DNA of 64,000 bases from Lapidilactobacillus bayanensis (GTDB lineage: Bacteria; Bacillota; Bacilli; Lactobacillales; Lactobacillaceae), in contig NZ_RHOX01000001.1 in assembly GCF_003946695.1 (NCBI RefSeq), positions 1 through 64,000 of the forward strand, given 5' to 3'. Numbering within the stretch: position 1 is the first letter of the stretch; each line of letters begins with the position of its first letter. Shown in pieces: positions 7,685 to 16,097 of this stretch. The notes beneath the pieces were generated by a model. The model saw only the letters and a list, made by a program, of their open reading frames with translations, searched no databases and was not told where the DNA came from. The translations under genes were made by a program, and so were the position numbers.

Positions 7685-9177
7685 AATTAATTTATCAACA
7701 AATGTTGGGATTTTTCGTCGTTATCTTAACGACGCTATTGATTATTAGCGCGGCAATTATTAATTATAATAATCGCCAGACTTATGAGGCAACTTGGCAT
7801 CAGCTTGAGGGTTACGCTGATAAATTCGGCCAGTTGTTCACACAAACAGACGCCGAAACCGGCAATTATCAAGCCATGACTTCGGGCTTTTTAGATGAGG
7901 TTAAGTATGTCTTGAGCGATGATCAAGTCGTTTATGCGATTTATAATGAGAAAAATCAACAAATCTATCCGACGACAACACGTTCGGCTGGCAATTCCAG
8001 CTTAGGAAAGTCTGTTTGGAAACAATTAAAAAAAGGCAAGATTGTTCGTGCGCAAACCAATCGCATGCAAACGCAAGGCCCAACTATCGGTAATGGTGTG
8101 GAATTAACTTATGTGGTTTATCCTTGGTTTGATCAAGATCATAATTTTGTTGGTGCAATGTTTATTGCCTCACGCGTGAATCGGATTAAATCCACGTTAA
8201 GAGAAATGCAACAGAATTTATTAATTGCTCTCGGCGTTTCTGTGCTGGTGGCGATGGCAATCAGTTTCTTGATTGCTCGTTTCTTAGTACGGCGGATTAA
8301 TCGTTTACGACAGGCGACACGTGCAGTTGCCGATGGTGATTTCGACGTGGAGTTGGTTTCAAATGGTCGCGATGAAATTGATGATCTGGCTAGTGACTTT
8401 AATGTGATGGTCCAGTCTTTAAATGACTCCAATCGTGAAATTGCGCGCCAAGAACAACGGCGTCGTGAATTCATGGCTAATGCTGCCCATGAGATGAGAA
8501 CGCCGCTAACGACCATTAATGGCCTTTTAGAGGGATTAGAATATGATGCTATTCCGGAAGAAGCTAAAGGCAAGAGTATCGAACTGATGCAAAAGGAAAC
8601 ACAACGTTTAATTCGCTTAGTTAATGAAAATCTTGATTACGAAAAAATTCGTTCTAATCAAATTCTCTTGAGTAAACGTCAATTTAACGGTACAGAAGCA
8701 ATCCAAAACATTATCGAGCAACTCACGCAAAAGGCCGAAGCTGCTGGTGATCAGTTAATTTTAGCTGATGATCAGCCCGTCCAGGTTTATGCTGATTATG
8801 ATCGCTTCGTTCAGGTGGTTTTTAACATTACCCAAAATGCCATTCAATTCACCGAGCAAGGTCAAATCAAGATTGCCATCGAAGCAATTGCCCATGGTGT
8901 TCAAATCAAAATTGCCGACAATGGGATTGGCATGAGTGATGATCAATTGAAGAACATTTGGGAGCGTTACTATAAGGCTGATCCGTCACGTAAGAGTACG
9001 AAGTATGGTGAGTCTGGTTTAGGTTTAGCGATCGTCCATTCTTTAATTGAACAACATTATGGAACAATCAAGTTGGAAAGTCGTTTGAAACATGGCACAA
9101 CCTTTACGGTATTTTTCCCAGATGAAGAGACAGCCAATCGTAATCGGGTGAAAAAAGCAAAGGCAGATCAAGATTAG
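7681..9177 (+). CDS. Membrane sensor histidine kinase partner of the OmpR-type regulator
   Basis: The 498-residue protein has membrane helix 1 at about residues 8-27, an extracytoplasmic sensor domain (about 30-170), membrane helix 2 (about 180-200) and HAMP (about 200-250). HisKA follows with phospho-acceptor H270 in AAHEMRTPLTT, then HATPase with N-box NITQNAIQF, G1 DNGIGM and G2 GLGLAIV. It is co-translated with the regulator upstream. The signal sensed is not evident. Both genes lie convergent to a lipoteichoic acid synthase, so an envelope-stress role is possible but only inferred. Confidence 0.92.
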   Translation: MKLIYQQMLGFFVVILTTLLIISAAIINYNNRQTYEATWHQLEGYADKFGQLFTQTDAETGNYQAMTSGFLDEVKYVLSDDQVVYAIYNEKNQQIYPTTTRSAGNSSLGKSVWKQLKKGKIVRAQTNRMQTQGPTIGNGVELTYVVYPWFDQDHNFVGAMFIASRVNRIKSTLREMQQNLLIALGVSVLVAMAISFLIARFLVRRINRLRQATRAVADGDFDVELVSNGRDEIDDLASDFNVMVQSLNDSNREIARQEQRRREFMANAAHEMRTPLTTINGLLEGLEYDAIPEEAKGKSIELMQKETQRLIRLVNENLDYEKIRSNQILLSKRQFNGTEAIQNIIEQLTQKAEAAGDQLILADDQPVQVYADYDRFVQVVFNITQNAIQFTEQGQIKIAIEAIAHGVQIKIADNGIGMSDDQLKNIWERYYKADPSRKSTKYGESGLGLAIVHSLIEQHYGTIKLESRLKHGTTFTVFFPDEETANRNRVKKAKADQD

Positions 9178-9210
9178 TTATCGGCTTTACCAATTAAACT
9201 AAATCAATTA

Positions 9211-9251
9211 AAAATGAGGAATCAGGGATAAAACCCTGATTCCTCATTTTT
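9211..9251. terminator. Bidirectional terminator between kinase and LTA synthase genes
   Basis: AAAATGAGGAATCAGGG (9211-9227) pairs perfectly with CCCTGATTCCTCATTTT (9234-9250); A and T runs flank both sides, serving both convergent genes. Confidence 0.9.
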
Positions 9252-9293
9252 AGTGATGCTGGACTTAATCGTTGTGTTCTAATGATGACGACG

Positions 9294-11480
9294 CTAATTG
9301 GTGCTACTGCTAGCCGAGCTTGAACTTGAACTACTTGAAGACGTCTCATTATCAGTATGAGAAGATTTTGGCAGTGAATCGATATCGGTTTCTGGATCGG
9401 TCAACTCTGGCGCATCAGTGACATAAAGTGGTGTCGTCGATTTACCCTTTTGACTGTAAAGCGATGTGGATTTACCCTTTAAGGCTTTACGAGTTTGGAT
9501 TAACTCATTGACTTGATCCAAATAATTAAATTTGCTCGGATCGACCGGTTTAAATCCGGACGGCGTGTAGAAGCGTAGTAAATTTTTCATGTTTAATGAA
9601 TCAGATAGCGATAATGAACGATCTACTTCTGCTTGCCAGTTGTTAATTTGCGCCGTTAATGCCGGACTGAGATCGGTTAAAAGCTCACCAGTCTGATTAT
9701 CATAGACCGAACCCTTCGCACCATTGCCACCGAGCACGGTGTATTTGTTGGTAACAAAATTGTTATTACGAAAAGCAACAAGTTGTTGCAGTTTACTTGA
9801 CATTAAATCTTGACCAAATAAAACATATTTGTTGGTGTTAATTCCTAATAAATGTAACAAGGTTGGTAAGACATCAATCTCACCACCATATTGCTTTTGA
9901 ATACCGCCTTTTAAACCGTCCATATGCAACATGAAGGGAACTCGCTGTAAGTTGGTGTTATCAAATGCGGTCCAGTCGTCAGCACTGCGATCCATTAATG
10001 TCGCCAACGATTTGTTATCTTTATCAGAGAGGCCATAATGGTCGCCGTAAATCATTACCAGCGTATTCTTAGCTAAACCAGATTTGTCTAAATACTCGAA
10101 AAATTCTTTAACGGCTTGATCGAGATAATGGGCGGTAGCAAAGTAGTTGTTAACGGCTTTGTCATCTGTATCGGGACGCTGAAAGTCTGTGTCGGAATCA
10201 GCAAGTGGGAACGGGAAATGATTGGTAACCGTAATAAATTTAGTATAGAACGGTTGTTGTAATTGCTCTAAATATTTAATGCTTTCGGCAAACAGAAGTT
10301 TATCTTTCAATCCGTATCCGATATTAGCTTCGGTTGAGGTATTGAAGTAACTGGCATCGAAGAAATAATCATAGCCTAAGTTCTTATACACATGATTACG
10401 ATTCCAGAAGCTGCCAACATTGCCATGAAAAACGGCACTAGTGTAACCAGCACTTTGTTGTAAAATTGCTGGTGCACCTTGAAATGTATTATCAGTGCCT
10501 AACGAGGTGAAGACTGAGCCTTCTGGAAGGCCATAGACACCAGTTTCTAACATGTTTTCGGCGTCAGACGTTTTACCTTGACCAACTTCATGATAGAAGT
10601 TGCTGAAGGCCAACGTGTTTTTATCGTGATACAAACTATTTAAAAATGGCGTAACCTCTTGACCATTCACTTTAAAATCAATCAGAAATTGTTGGAAACT
10701 TTCCAAATGCAGAATAATTACGTTCTTGCCTTTAGCTTTGCCATAATAATCTGGATTGGCAGCAACTTGATGGGCCTTAGTGTAATTCAAGACACTATTA
10801 ATATCAGTTCCGTCTGCTGAAGAGCGAATTTGATTGTTCTGGGCGGTTTTGACACTATCGTAAACCATGAAGGTATCTAAACCTAAGTATTTGACGATAT
10901 AATTGCGATCAAAAGTTCTGGTTAGTAATTGGGGGCGATTTGACTCGCTTAAGGTTAAATTAAAAAGAAAGATGAAGACAGCTAAGGTCGTGACCGTAAA
11001 GGCGTGTTTAATTGGTAAAGGTTTGAGATCAACTTTAAGCCAGTGACGTGCCAGCGCCAATAAAATAACCAACACATCTAACCACAGGAAGGCGTCATAC
11101 CACTGTAATAAAGAAATTGTGCTTTTACCAAGACCGCTGGAGACTTTACCCACACTTAAAATCGTATTAAAGGTTAAAAAGTCGGTGAATTGTCGATAAT
11201 AAACAACATTGGCAAATAATAAAACTGTGTTGAGCAAATAGATGATAAACATGACGCTGTAACTGATTTTAGGCTTCTTAATATATAATGCTGCCGAAAA
11301 GATTAACATTGTGGTGCCAATTGGATTGAAGAACATTAAAAAGTGTTGTAGCGGATCCGTTGCACCAAGCGAAAAGTCAATGTAGTATGCAAAAACGGTT
11401 TTGATCCAGAAAACGATCGTTAGTAGGGCGAAGAGGCCCAATCGTGTTTGCAGTCGTTGACCGATTTTTAGTTTTTTCAA
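9294..11480 (-). CDS. ltaS: Lipoteichoic acid synthase family protein (LtaS-type sulfatase fold)
   Basis: The 728-residue enzyme polymerises glycerol phosphate from phosphatidylglycerol on the outer membrane face. Five membrane helices fill about residues 15-180. The extracellular catalytic domain has E260 in HLESF and the Thr nucleophile T304 in GKTSDAE. The E-T spacing is 44 residues, close to the 45 in S. aureus LtaS (E255, T300). It also has a metal-binding MIYGDHYG motif. The start is TTG at 11480 with GAGGT about 8 bases upstream. The C-terminal tail is unusually long, ending in a Ser-rich run (S9-A-S3-T-N). A close relative acting as primase or paralogue is the main alternative. Confidence 0.88.
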   Translation of the reverse strand: MKKLKIGQRLQTRLGLFALLTIVFWIKTVFAYYIDFSLGATDPLQHFLMFFNPIGTTMLIFSAALYIKKPKISYSVMFIIYLLNTVLLFANVVYYRQFTDFLTFNTILSVGKVSSGLGKSTISLLQWYDAFLWLDVLVILLALARHWLKVDLKPLPIKHAFTVTTLAVFIFLFNLTLSESNRPQLLTRTFDRNYIVKYLGLDTFMVYDSVKTAQNNQIRSSADGTDINSVLNYTKAHQVAANPDYYGKAKGKNVIILHLESFQQFLIDFKVNGQEVTPFLNSLYHDKNTLAFSNFYHEVGQGKTSDAENMLETGVYGLPEGSVFTSLGTDNTFQGAPAILQQSAGYTSAVFHGNVGSFWNRNHVYKNLGYDYFFDASYFNTSTEANIGYGLKDKLLFAESIKYLEQLQQPFYTKFITVTNHFPFPLADSDTDFQRPDTDDKAVNNYFATAHYLDQAVKEFFEYLDKSGLAKNTLVMIYGDHYGLSDKDNKSLATLMDRSADDWTAFDNTNLQRVPFMLHMDGLKGGIQKQYGGEIDVLPTLLHLLGINTNKYVLFGQDLMSSKLQQLVAFRNNNFVTNKYTVLGGNGAKGSVYDNQTGELLTDLSPALTAQINNWQAEVDRSLSLSDSLNMKNLLRFYTPSGFKPVDPSKFNYLDQVNELIQTRKALKGKSTSLYSQKGKSTTPLYVTDAPELTDPETDIDSLPKSSHTDNETSSSSSSSSSASSSTN

Positions 11481-11762
11481 AATTTAACCTCACACATTTA
11501 AAGGACAATCATCACTGAAGATTTGTTGGATGATTTTGTCAGCAAAATTGGACACAACTTGCTAACTGTCACTTGCTATTGGTATATTTTACAACGAAAT
11601 GACCCAGACAAGCAATTTTACTGGCGAATGATAGGAAAACTTAGAAGTTAGTCCAGCTCGTTTAATCATTGATCATGAAAAACTTAAAATTTAGTTATGA
11701 CCTGACTTAAGAAATGGTCATCTGGTTTGTTTTTGGTAGACTGGATAGATGACAGGAAAGTG

Positions 11763-12389
11763 GTGAGCGCTGAATTGTATTTATTAACACCGATTTATCA
11801 ATACGTTTATGAGCACTATGGCAATAGTTTTAATCACTTCCCCTTAATTCGGCTAATTTTTTATAGTTTAGACAAGACCATTATTTATTTTCTAATCTTT
11901 GCAGTCTTGCGTGGACTTTATTTACGGGTAAAAAAACGTCGCTTTAATTGGCAGCACGAATTATTATTAGGACTATTTGTGTTTTATGTGCTGCTATTAT
12001 TAGCTCTAACTGTTTTTCGGGGCATTTATTTCCCTTGGCAAATCAAATTGTATTTACATCGATCGTTAAGTGAGATTAACTTAACGCCGTTTGTGGAAAC
12101 ACTCAAGTTGCAAAACGGATTATCCAATCTTGACTTTATTTACAATCTTTACGGCAATATTGCCTGGTTTGTGCCCTTTGGCTTCTTATTACCCTTGCTG
12201 CGGCGGAAGCGGGGATTTCTCATCACGGTTTTTAGTGGTGCGGTGCTTTCATTAATGATTGAAACCATTCAGTTTTTTATTGGCACTGGCGTCACTGATA
12301 TTGACGATTTGATTTTTAATACGACTGGTGCGCTGCTTGGCTATTTGTTGTTCTGGCTTTGCTGCCATCGTAAATATTCACATCATTAA
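11763..12389 (+). CDS. VanZ-family membrane protein
   Basis: The ~208-residue protein has several membrane helices and the VanZ-like core: NIAWFVPFGFLLP, a conserved Glu and Gln in MIETIQFF, then GVTDIDDLIFNTTGALLGY. VanZ-like proteins are linked to teicoplanin resistance in enterococci, but most LAB members have no known function. Start is uncertain: GTG at 11763 has AGGA 5 bases upstream, a TTG at 11727 gives 12 more residues, and a TTG at 11775 has GGTGAG upstream. It is divergent from ltaS across about 280 bases in which I saw no further gene. Confidence 0.8.
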   Translation: MSAELYLLTPIYQYVYEHYGNSFNHFPLIRLIFYSLDKTIIYFLIFAVLRGLYLRVKKRRFNWQHELLLGLFVFYVLLLLALTVFRGIYFPWQIKLYLHRSLSEINLTPFVETLKLQNGLSNLDFIYNLYGNIAWFVPFGFLLPLLRRKRGFLITVFSGAVLSLMIETIQFFIGTGVTDIDDLIFNTTGALLGYLLFWLCCHRKYSHH

Positions 12390-12518
12390 GATACTAGTTT
12401 TCAGAAATTAAGCCGTTTTTCAAAAAAGTTTACAAAACATTACCATTTTTCCCGAATTAATGATAAAGTATCTGTTGTAGGTAAAAAATATTTTTTCACG
12501 TACAGGAGGATGTATACA

Positions 12519-13400
12519 ATGCCATTAGTACATGGTACAGAAATTTTTGAAGCTGCTCGTAAGGGTCATTATTGCGTCGGCGCATTTAACACAAACAATT
12601 TGGAGTGGACTCGCGCTATTTTAGGTGCTGCTCAAGAAAAGAACGTTCCTGTTCTGATCCAAACTTCTATGGGTGCTGCTAAATATATGGGCGGCTACGA
12701 ACTTTGCAAAGGTTTAATCGAAGCAACTGTTAAGAGCATGGACATTACTGTTCCTGTTATTATCCATTTGGATCATGGTAACTTTGAAGCTGCCAAAGAA
12801 GCAATTGCTGCTGGCTACAACTCAGTTATGTTTGATGGTCATGATTTACCATTTGCTGAGAACGTTGAAAAGACTAAGGAAATTGTTAAATTAGCTCATG
12901 CTAAAGGCATTTCTGTTGAAGCTGAAGTTGGTTCTATCGGCGGTGAAGAAGACGGTGTTATTGGTGAAGGCGAATTAGCATCTGTTGAAGAAGCTAAAGA
13001 ATTAGCTGCAACTGGTATCGACTTCTTAGCTGCAGGTATTGGTAACATTCATGGTCAATATCCAGCTAACTGGACTGGCTTACACTTTGACCGTTTACAA
13101 GAAATTGCTGATGCAGTTGATTTACCATTAGTATTACATGGTGGTTCAGGCATCCCTCAAGATCAAGTTAAGAAAGCTATTTCAATGGGTATTTCTAAGT
13201 TGAACATCAACACTGAATGCCAATTAGCATTTGCTAAAGCTACGCGTGAATATATCGAAGCTGGCAAAGATCAAGAAGGCAAGGGTTACGATCCTCGTAA
13301 GTTGCTTGCTCCTGGTACTGAAGCTATCTCTGATACTGTTAAAGAAATCATTGGCTGGATGGGTACTCGTCCTGTTAAATTGGTTCCTGAAGAAATCTAA
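12519..13400 (+). CDS. fba: Class II fructose-bisphosphate aldolase
   Basis: The 293-residue zinc enzyme splits fructose 1,6-bisphosphate into DHAP and glyceraldehyde 3-phosphate in glycolysis. Zinc-binding HLDHG, the acidic loop EAEVGSIGGEEDG, and phosphate-binding LHGGSGIP and INTEC segments are all present. AGGAGG at 12504-12509 sets the ATG at 12519 (MPLVHGTE); the ATG at 12510 touches the RBS and is not usable. The codon choice is strongly biased, as expected for an abundant protein. It is monocistronic with its own terminator. Confidence 0.97.
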   Translation: MPLVHGTEIFEAARKGHYCVGAFNTNNLEWTRAILGAAQEKNVPVLIQTSMGAAKYMGGYELCKGLIEATVKSMDITVPVIIHLDHGNFEAAKEAIAAGYNSVMFDGHDLPFAENVEKTKEIVKLAHAKGISVEAEVGSIGGEEDGVIGEGELASVEEAKELAATGIDFLAAGIGNIHGQYPANWTGLHFDRLQEIADAVDLPLVLHGGSGIPQDQVKKAISMGISKLNINTECQLAFAKATREYIEAGKDQEGKGYDPRKLLAPGTEAISDTVKEIIGWMGTRPVKLVPEEI

Positions 13401-13415
13401 TTTGAATTTTAAGCG

Positions 13416-13446
13416 AGCTGAAGTCATTTTGACTTCAGCTTTTTTG
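13416..13446 (+). terminator. fba terminator
   Basis: AGCTGAAGTC (13416-13425) pairs perfectly with GACTTCAGCT (13431-13440) and is followed by six T. Confidence 0.92.
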
Positions 13447-13483
13447 ATAGCGTCGTGTGAATAATGGTCGGTTGATGAAAGCT

Positions 13484-13525
13484 GTTTTCATTTACCATCA
13501 TTAATTTTTAAAAATTAATGAAAAC
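13484..13525. repeat. Nested inverted repeats upstream of pgi
   Basis: A perfect palindrome, TCATTAATTTTT (13498-13509) with AAAAATTAATGA (13510-13521), overlaps a second inverted repeat, GTTTTCATT (13484-13492) with AATGAAAAC (13517-13525). The two structures share an arm and are mutually exclusive. It lies about 130 bases before the pgi promoter. No gene is seen between 13447 and 13725. Confidence 0.6.
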
Positions 13526-13650
13526 AACTAAAGTTGCAGAGATTATTGCTGATTGGTTGATAAGTCTAAGGTTCTATTAGAACGGCACTAATAGATATTT
13601 TCACGAGCACGAATAGTCAAAAAATAATTAGACCAATTTAGCCGGAATTC

Positions 13651-13679
13651 TTGCAATCGCTATGAAAAACGTCTAAAGT
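13651..13679 (+). promoter_or_regulatory. pgi promoter
   Basis: The -35 box TTGCAA (13651-13656) and -10 box TAAAGT (13674-13679) are 17 bases apart, about 45 bases before the pgi start. Confidence 0.6.
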
Positions 13680-13725
13680 AAATGCTTGGAAAGAGACTTA
13701 AATTATATTTTGGAGGAAAATTCTA

Positions 13726-15066
13726 ATGGCACATATTTCATTTGATAGTAGCAAATTGACAAAATTCGTTCACGAAAACGAATTAGGTGAAATGCAAGCA
13801 TTAGTTAATGCAGCAGATACTGAATTACGCGAAGGTACTGGTGCAGGTAGTGACTTCCGTGGTTTTATCGACTTACCCGTTGATTACGACAAGGATGAAT
13901 TTGCACGCATTAAAGCCGCTGCAAAGAAAATCCAAGGTGATTCAGAAGTCTTTGTTGCAATTGGTATTGGTGGTTCATATTTAGGTGCTCGTGCAGCAAT
14001 TGACTTCATGAACACAACTTTCTACAACATGGATCCTAATCGTAAAGGCCCACAAATCTTATTTGCTGGTAACTCAATCAGCTCTAATTACTTAGCTGAC
14101 GTGGTTAGCTTAATTGGCGATCGGGACTTCAGTATTAACGTTATTTCTAAGTCAGGTACAACGACTGAACCTTCAATTGCATTCCGTGTTTTGAAGGCCA
14201 AGTTAGTTGCTAAATATGGTGAAGAAGGCGCACGTGGCCGGATTTATGCGACAACTGATCGCGCTAAAGGTGCTTTAAAGACTGAGTCTGATGCTGAAGG
14301 CTACGAAGAATTCGTTGTTCCTGATGACATTGGCGGTCGTTTCTCAGTACTTTCTGCAGTCGGCTTGTTACCAATCGCTGTTTCTGGTATTAACATTGAT
14401 GATTTGATGAAGGGTGCTGCTGATGCTCGTGAACAATACAGTGATCCCGATTTGGAGAAGAACGAAGCATACCAATACGCTGCACTACGTAACATTTTAT
14501 ATCGCAAAGGTTATACGACTGAATTGCTAGAAAACTACGAACCAACTTTGCAATACTTTGGTGAGTGGTGGAAGCAATTGATGGGTGAATCAGAAGGTAA
14601 AGACCAAAAAGGTATCTATCCTTCATCAGCTAACTTCTCAACTGACTTACACTCATTAGGTCAATATATTCAAGAAGGTCGTCGTAACTTGATGGAAACA
14701 GTTGTCAAAGTTGCTAAGCCACGGGTTAACGTCGAAATTCCTTCAGAAAAAGAAGACCTTGACGGCTTAGGCTATCTTGAAGGCAAGTCAATGGATTACG
14801 TCAACGACAAAGCATACAATGGTGTTGTTTTGGCCCACACTGATGGTGGCGTACCCGTTATGACCGTTAAAATTCCTCAACAAGATGCTTATACTTTAGG
14901 CTATTTGATTTACTTCTTTGAAATTGCCGTCGGTATTTCTGGCTACTTGAATGGCATCAACCCATTCAATCAACCAGGTGTTGAAGCATACAAGAAGAAC
15001 ATGTTTGCATTACTTGGCAAACCCGGCTTTGAAGATTTAGCTAAAGATTTGAACGCACGCTTGTAG
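13726..15066 (+). CDS. pgi: Glucose-6-phosphate isomerase
   Basis: The 446-residue enzyme interconverts glucose 6-phosphate and fructose 6-phosphate. It has the short gram-positive length, the signature [11 protein letters not shown], the [10 protein letters not shown] phosphate loop and [15 protein letters not shown] near the end. TTGGAGGAAAAT precedes the ATG. The gene is monocistronic, with its own promoter and terminator. With fba just upstream it forms a glycolytic pair, though each is transcribed separately. Confidence 0.97.
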   Translation: MAHISFDSSKLTKFVHENELGEMQALVNAADTELREGTGAGSDFRGFIDLPVDYDKDEFARIKAAAKKIQGDSEVFVAIGIGGSYLGARAAIDFMNTTFYNMDPNRKGPQILFAGNSISSNYLADVVSLIGDRDFSINVISKSGTTTEPSIAFRVLKAKLVAKYGEEGARGRIYATTDRAKGALKTESDAEGYEEFVVPDDIGGRFSVLSAVGLLPIAVSGINIDDLMKGAADAREQYSDPDLEKNEAYQYAALRNILYRKGYTTELLENYEPTLQYFGEWWKQLMGESEGKDQKGIYPSSANFSTDLHSLGQYIQEGRRNLMETVVKVAKPRVNVEIPSEKEDLDGLGYLEGKSMDYVNDKAYNGVVLAHTDGGVPVMTVKIPQQDAYTLGYLIYFFEIAVGISGYLNGINPFNQPGVEAYKKNMFALLGKPGFEDLAKDLNARL

Positions 15067-15145
15067 GAGTGGGCGTTTGACACTTTACTAATTACGCAAT
15101 ATTGATGCTATAAAATTTAAAAAGATTGATTTGGTACACAGTCAA

Positions 15146-15177
15146 CAAAAAAGCGGCCGTTTTATTGGCCGCTTTTT
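15146..15177. terminator. pgi terminator
   Basis: AAAAAAGCGGCC (15146-15157) pairs with GGCCGCTTTTTT across an 8-base loop. Confidence 0.9.
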
Positions 15178-15240
15178 TATGTATATCTTTAATTGAATTA
15201 ACAAACTAGTCAGCAAAAAAGTAAAGCAATTAGAGAAAGA

Positions 15241-15287
15241 GGGCTACTCAAAATAATGAATCTAAGTTATTTTGAGTAGCCCTTTTT
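15241..15287. terminator. Second strong hairpin between pgi and the toxin gene
   Basis: GGGCTACTCAAAATAA (15241-15256) pairs perfectly over 16 bases with TTATTTTGAGTAGCCC (15267-15282), followed by five T on the plus strand. No gene needing it lies between it and the pgi terminator. On the minus strand it would follow the toxin gene but with only a weak T tract. The 15067-15368 gap holds these two hairpins and nothing else I can support. Confidence 0.65.
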
Positions 15288-15368
15288 AATTTGACCATTT
15301 AACTTTTATAAGAGACTACTTTAAAGAACATTTTTTCAGCAGGATCGTTGATCGTTGTAGGCGCCTTT

Positions 15369-15638
15369 CTATCCGTAATGGGACCAGGCTGCCAAAATGC
15401 GAACTTTGCGATTCACTTTATCAACCGTATAGATGACTCTATGTTGCACATTAATTCTGCGCGAGTATTTCCCATCGCCAGGTGGGTTTAGTCTTTCGAA
15501 AAATTGATTGGGCTTAAATGGGTCTTCTTTAAGGACAGCCACAATTGCTAAATAGCTTTCACGGTAAGAGCTTTGTAGTGCCTTTCGAACATCATTTTTT
15601 GCAGATGCTGCGACTTTAACGGCCCATTTCTCTTCCAT
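15369..15638 (-). CDS. YoeB/Txe-family toxin (RelE superfamily ribonuclease)
   Basis: The 89-residue basic protein matches the YoeB/Txe mRNA-interferase family: a Trp near the start (EKWAVKV), a PFKPN segment, then GKYSRRINVQHRVIYTV and a C-terminal SHYG. In E. coli YoeB the equivalent Arg, Glu and terminal His/Tyr form the ribosome-dependent nuclease site. Here the motif reads INVQHR rather than INxEHR, so the usual Glu is Gln. Its ATG overlaps the antitoxin stop by one base, the standard coupled arrangement. Confidence 0.85.
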   Translation of the reverse strand: MEEKWAVKVAASAKNDVRKALQSSYRESYLAIVAVLKEDPFKPNQFFERLNPPGDGKYSRRINVQHRVIYTVDKVNRKVRILAAWSHYG

Positions 15639-15919
15639 TACTTGTTATTCTCACTGTCGATTTGTCTGGTGAGCTCGTCGACGTCAATATCGTCACTGTC
15701 GTCGTCATTTTCATGCGCAATTGCAAATTGAAGTTCACCGTTTGCAAGTAATGCCATTGTTTCTTGCTGGGCTTCCCAATCCTTCTTGCTGACAATCACA
15801 ACAGAATCGCTATCGTCACCATTAGCACGGGTGACTGTGACGGGTTCACTATTCTCGTTTGTTTTTTTGATAATTGAGAAGAACTCCTTGCGCGCTTTCG
15901 TTGGTGTGTAAATATCCAT
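15638..15919 (-). CDS. YefM/Phd-family antitoxin
   Basis: The 93-residue protein has a YefM-like N-terminal DNA-binding and dimerisation part (MDIYTPTKARKEFFSIIKK, with EPVTVTRANG following) and a VVIVSKKDWEA segment. It ends in a very acidic tail (ENDDDSDDIDVDELTRQ) that would wrap and neutralise the basic toxin. GAGGAGG lies about 8 bases before the ATG. It comes first in the operon, and a long palindrome immediately upstream is the likely autoregulatory operator. Confidence 0.87.
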   Translation of the reverse strand: MDIYTPTKARKEFFSIIKKTNENSEPVTVTRANGDDSDSVVIVSKKDWEAQQETMALLANGELQFAIAHENDDDSDDIDVDELTRQIDSENNK

Positions 15920-15937
15920 GCTAGTGCCTCCTCGTAA

Positions 15938-15975
15938 ATGATATAAATATACCTATCTAGGTATATTTATATCAT
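15938..15975. promoter_or_regulatory. Palindromic operator of the toxin-antitoxin operon
   Basis: ATGATATAAATATACCTA (15938-15955) and TAGGTATATTTATATCAT (15958-15975) are perfect inverted arms separated by only TC. The palindrome ends about 18 bases before the antitoxin ATG and contains AT-rich -10-like text, so binding of the antitoxin complex would block the promoter. Confidence 0.8.
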
Positions 15976-16097
15976 AACGTACCTAACGCTGTACGTCAAA
16001 TGAGCTGGCTAAAGATTAAAGGTTTTTTGAAGGAAAAAACTAGATGTGGCTATTTTTGAAGCAAAATGCTAATTCAGTTATTAAACACTGGCCAAAA

